DNA of 5,515 nt. Origin: Actinomycetota bacterium. GTDB taxonomy: Bacteria > Actinomycetota > Thermoleophilia > UBA2241. The position numbers and the translations under genes are program-made. Location: NCBI GenBank assembly GCA_003132645.1, contig PKYM01000176.1, forward strand, positions 4,602 to 10,116, written 5' to 3'. The notes beneath the pieces are model-generated. The model was not told the origin of the DNA. It worked only from the letters and a program-made list of their open reading frames with translations, and did not search any database. Positions 5,329-5,515 of this stretch are shown piece after piece. Position 1 is the stretch's first letter; every line of letters begins with the position of its first letter.

Positions 5329-5515
5329 CTAGTGGGTGTTGGGCACCCTGAGCTTCTGGCCGATCGCCAGGGTCGACGAGCTGGCGTGCGGATTGAGCTG
5401 CAGGAGCTCGCTCAGCGAGATCTTGTACTTGGCGGCGATCGTCGACATGGTGTCGCCCTTGCGCACGCGGTAGAAGTGATGCTTCTTCGTCGTCGTGGCC
5501 GTGGGGGAGGTCCTG
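5329..5515 (-). CDS. LysM peptidoglycan-binding domain protein, C-terminal part
   Basis: Translating leftward from the window edge gives 61 residues ending at TAG. A Thr/Pro/Lys linker (RTSPTATTTKKHH) is followed by a single LysM domain, FYRVRKGDTMSTIAAKYKI...LLQLNP...LAIGQKLRVP, and the short tail NTH. Residues typical of LysM are the GDT turn, the IAAKY helix, LLQLNP, and the closing IGQKLRVP strand. LysM binds N-acetylglucosamine glycans in peptidoglycan, so the product is probably envelope-associated. The start, any signal peptide or membrane anchor, and any catalytic domain lie outside the window. It shares the orientation of the dcw genes but is separated from mraZ by about 340 bp and a possible terminator, so it is probably a separate transcription unit. 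Confidence 0.88.
   Translation of the reverse strand, partial: RTSPTATTTKKHHFYRVRKGDTMSTIAAKYKISLSELLQLNPHASSSTLAIGQKLRVPNTH

Noticed and set aside
5333..5344. TGGGT and TGGGC near the LysM stop as further MraZ boxes
   Set aside because: They are 7 bp apart rather than 10, lie on the other strand inside coding sequence, and are expected by chance in GC-rich DNA.

Overview
This GC-rich window carries the start of a bacterial division and cell wall (dcw) cluster, entirely on the minus strand. In transcription order (right to left) it holds: the 3' end of a LysM-domain gene; an intergenic control region of about 340 bp; mraZ; rsmH (mraW); a small ftsL/divIC-type membrane gene; ftsI (a class B penicillin-binding protein); and murE, which runs off the left edge. 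GC content, gene order and the small Arg/Ala-rich FtsL-like protein suggest a high-GC actinobacterium-like organism, possibly a deep lineage such as Thermoleophilia. That placement is inference. The DNPR motif in MurE predicts meso-diaminopimelate peptidoglycan.

The five dcw genes are packed as one operon. mraZ and rsmH are 7 nt apart, rsmH and ftsL 1 nt apart (TGAGATG), ftsL and ftsI overlap by one base (TAGTG), and ftsI and murE are 30 nt apart. MraZ would control the operon, and RsmH methylates 16S rRNA. The FtsL-like protein and FtsI belong to the septal synthase complex, and MurE makes the cytoplasmic tripeptide precursor that feeds it. All catalytic motifs that fall inside the window are intact.

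The most informative non-coding part is the DNA before mraZ. Three GTGG-type repeats at exact 10-bp steps lie directly against, and partly over, the mraZ start. This matches the known MraZ operator architecture (TGGGN repeats with 5-nt spacers). A second, looser cluster lies on the other side of a short AT-rich promoter-like core. A third pair in the opposite orientation sits about 200 bp further upstream, inside one copy of a duplicated element of about 50 bp. The LysM gene appears to end in a hairpin terminator formed by the other copy.

I see no mobile element, CRISPR array, tRNA or rRNA, and no new multi-gene system. The protein-coding part is ordinary; the candidate novelty is regulatory.
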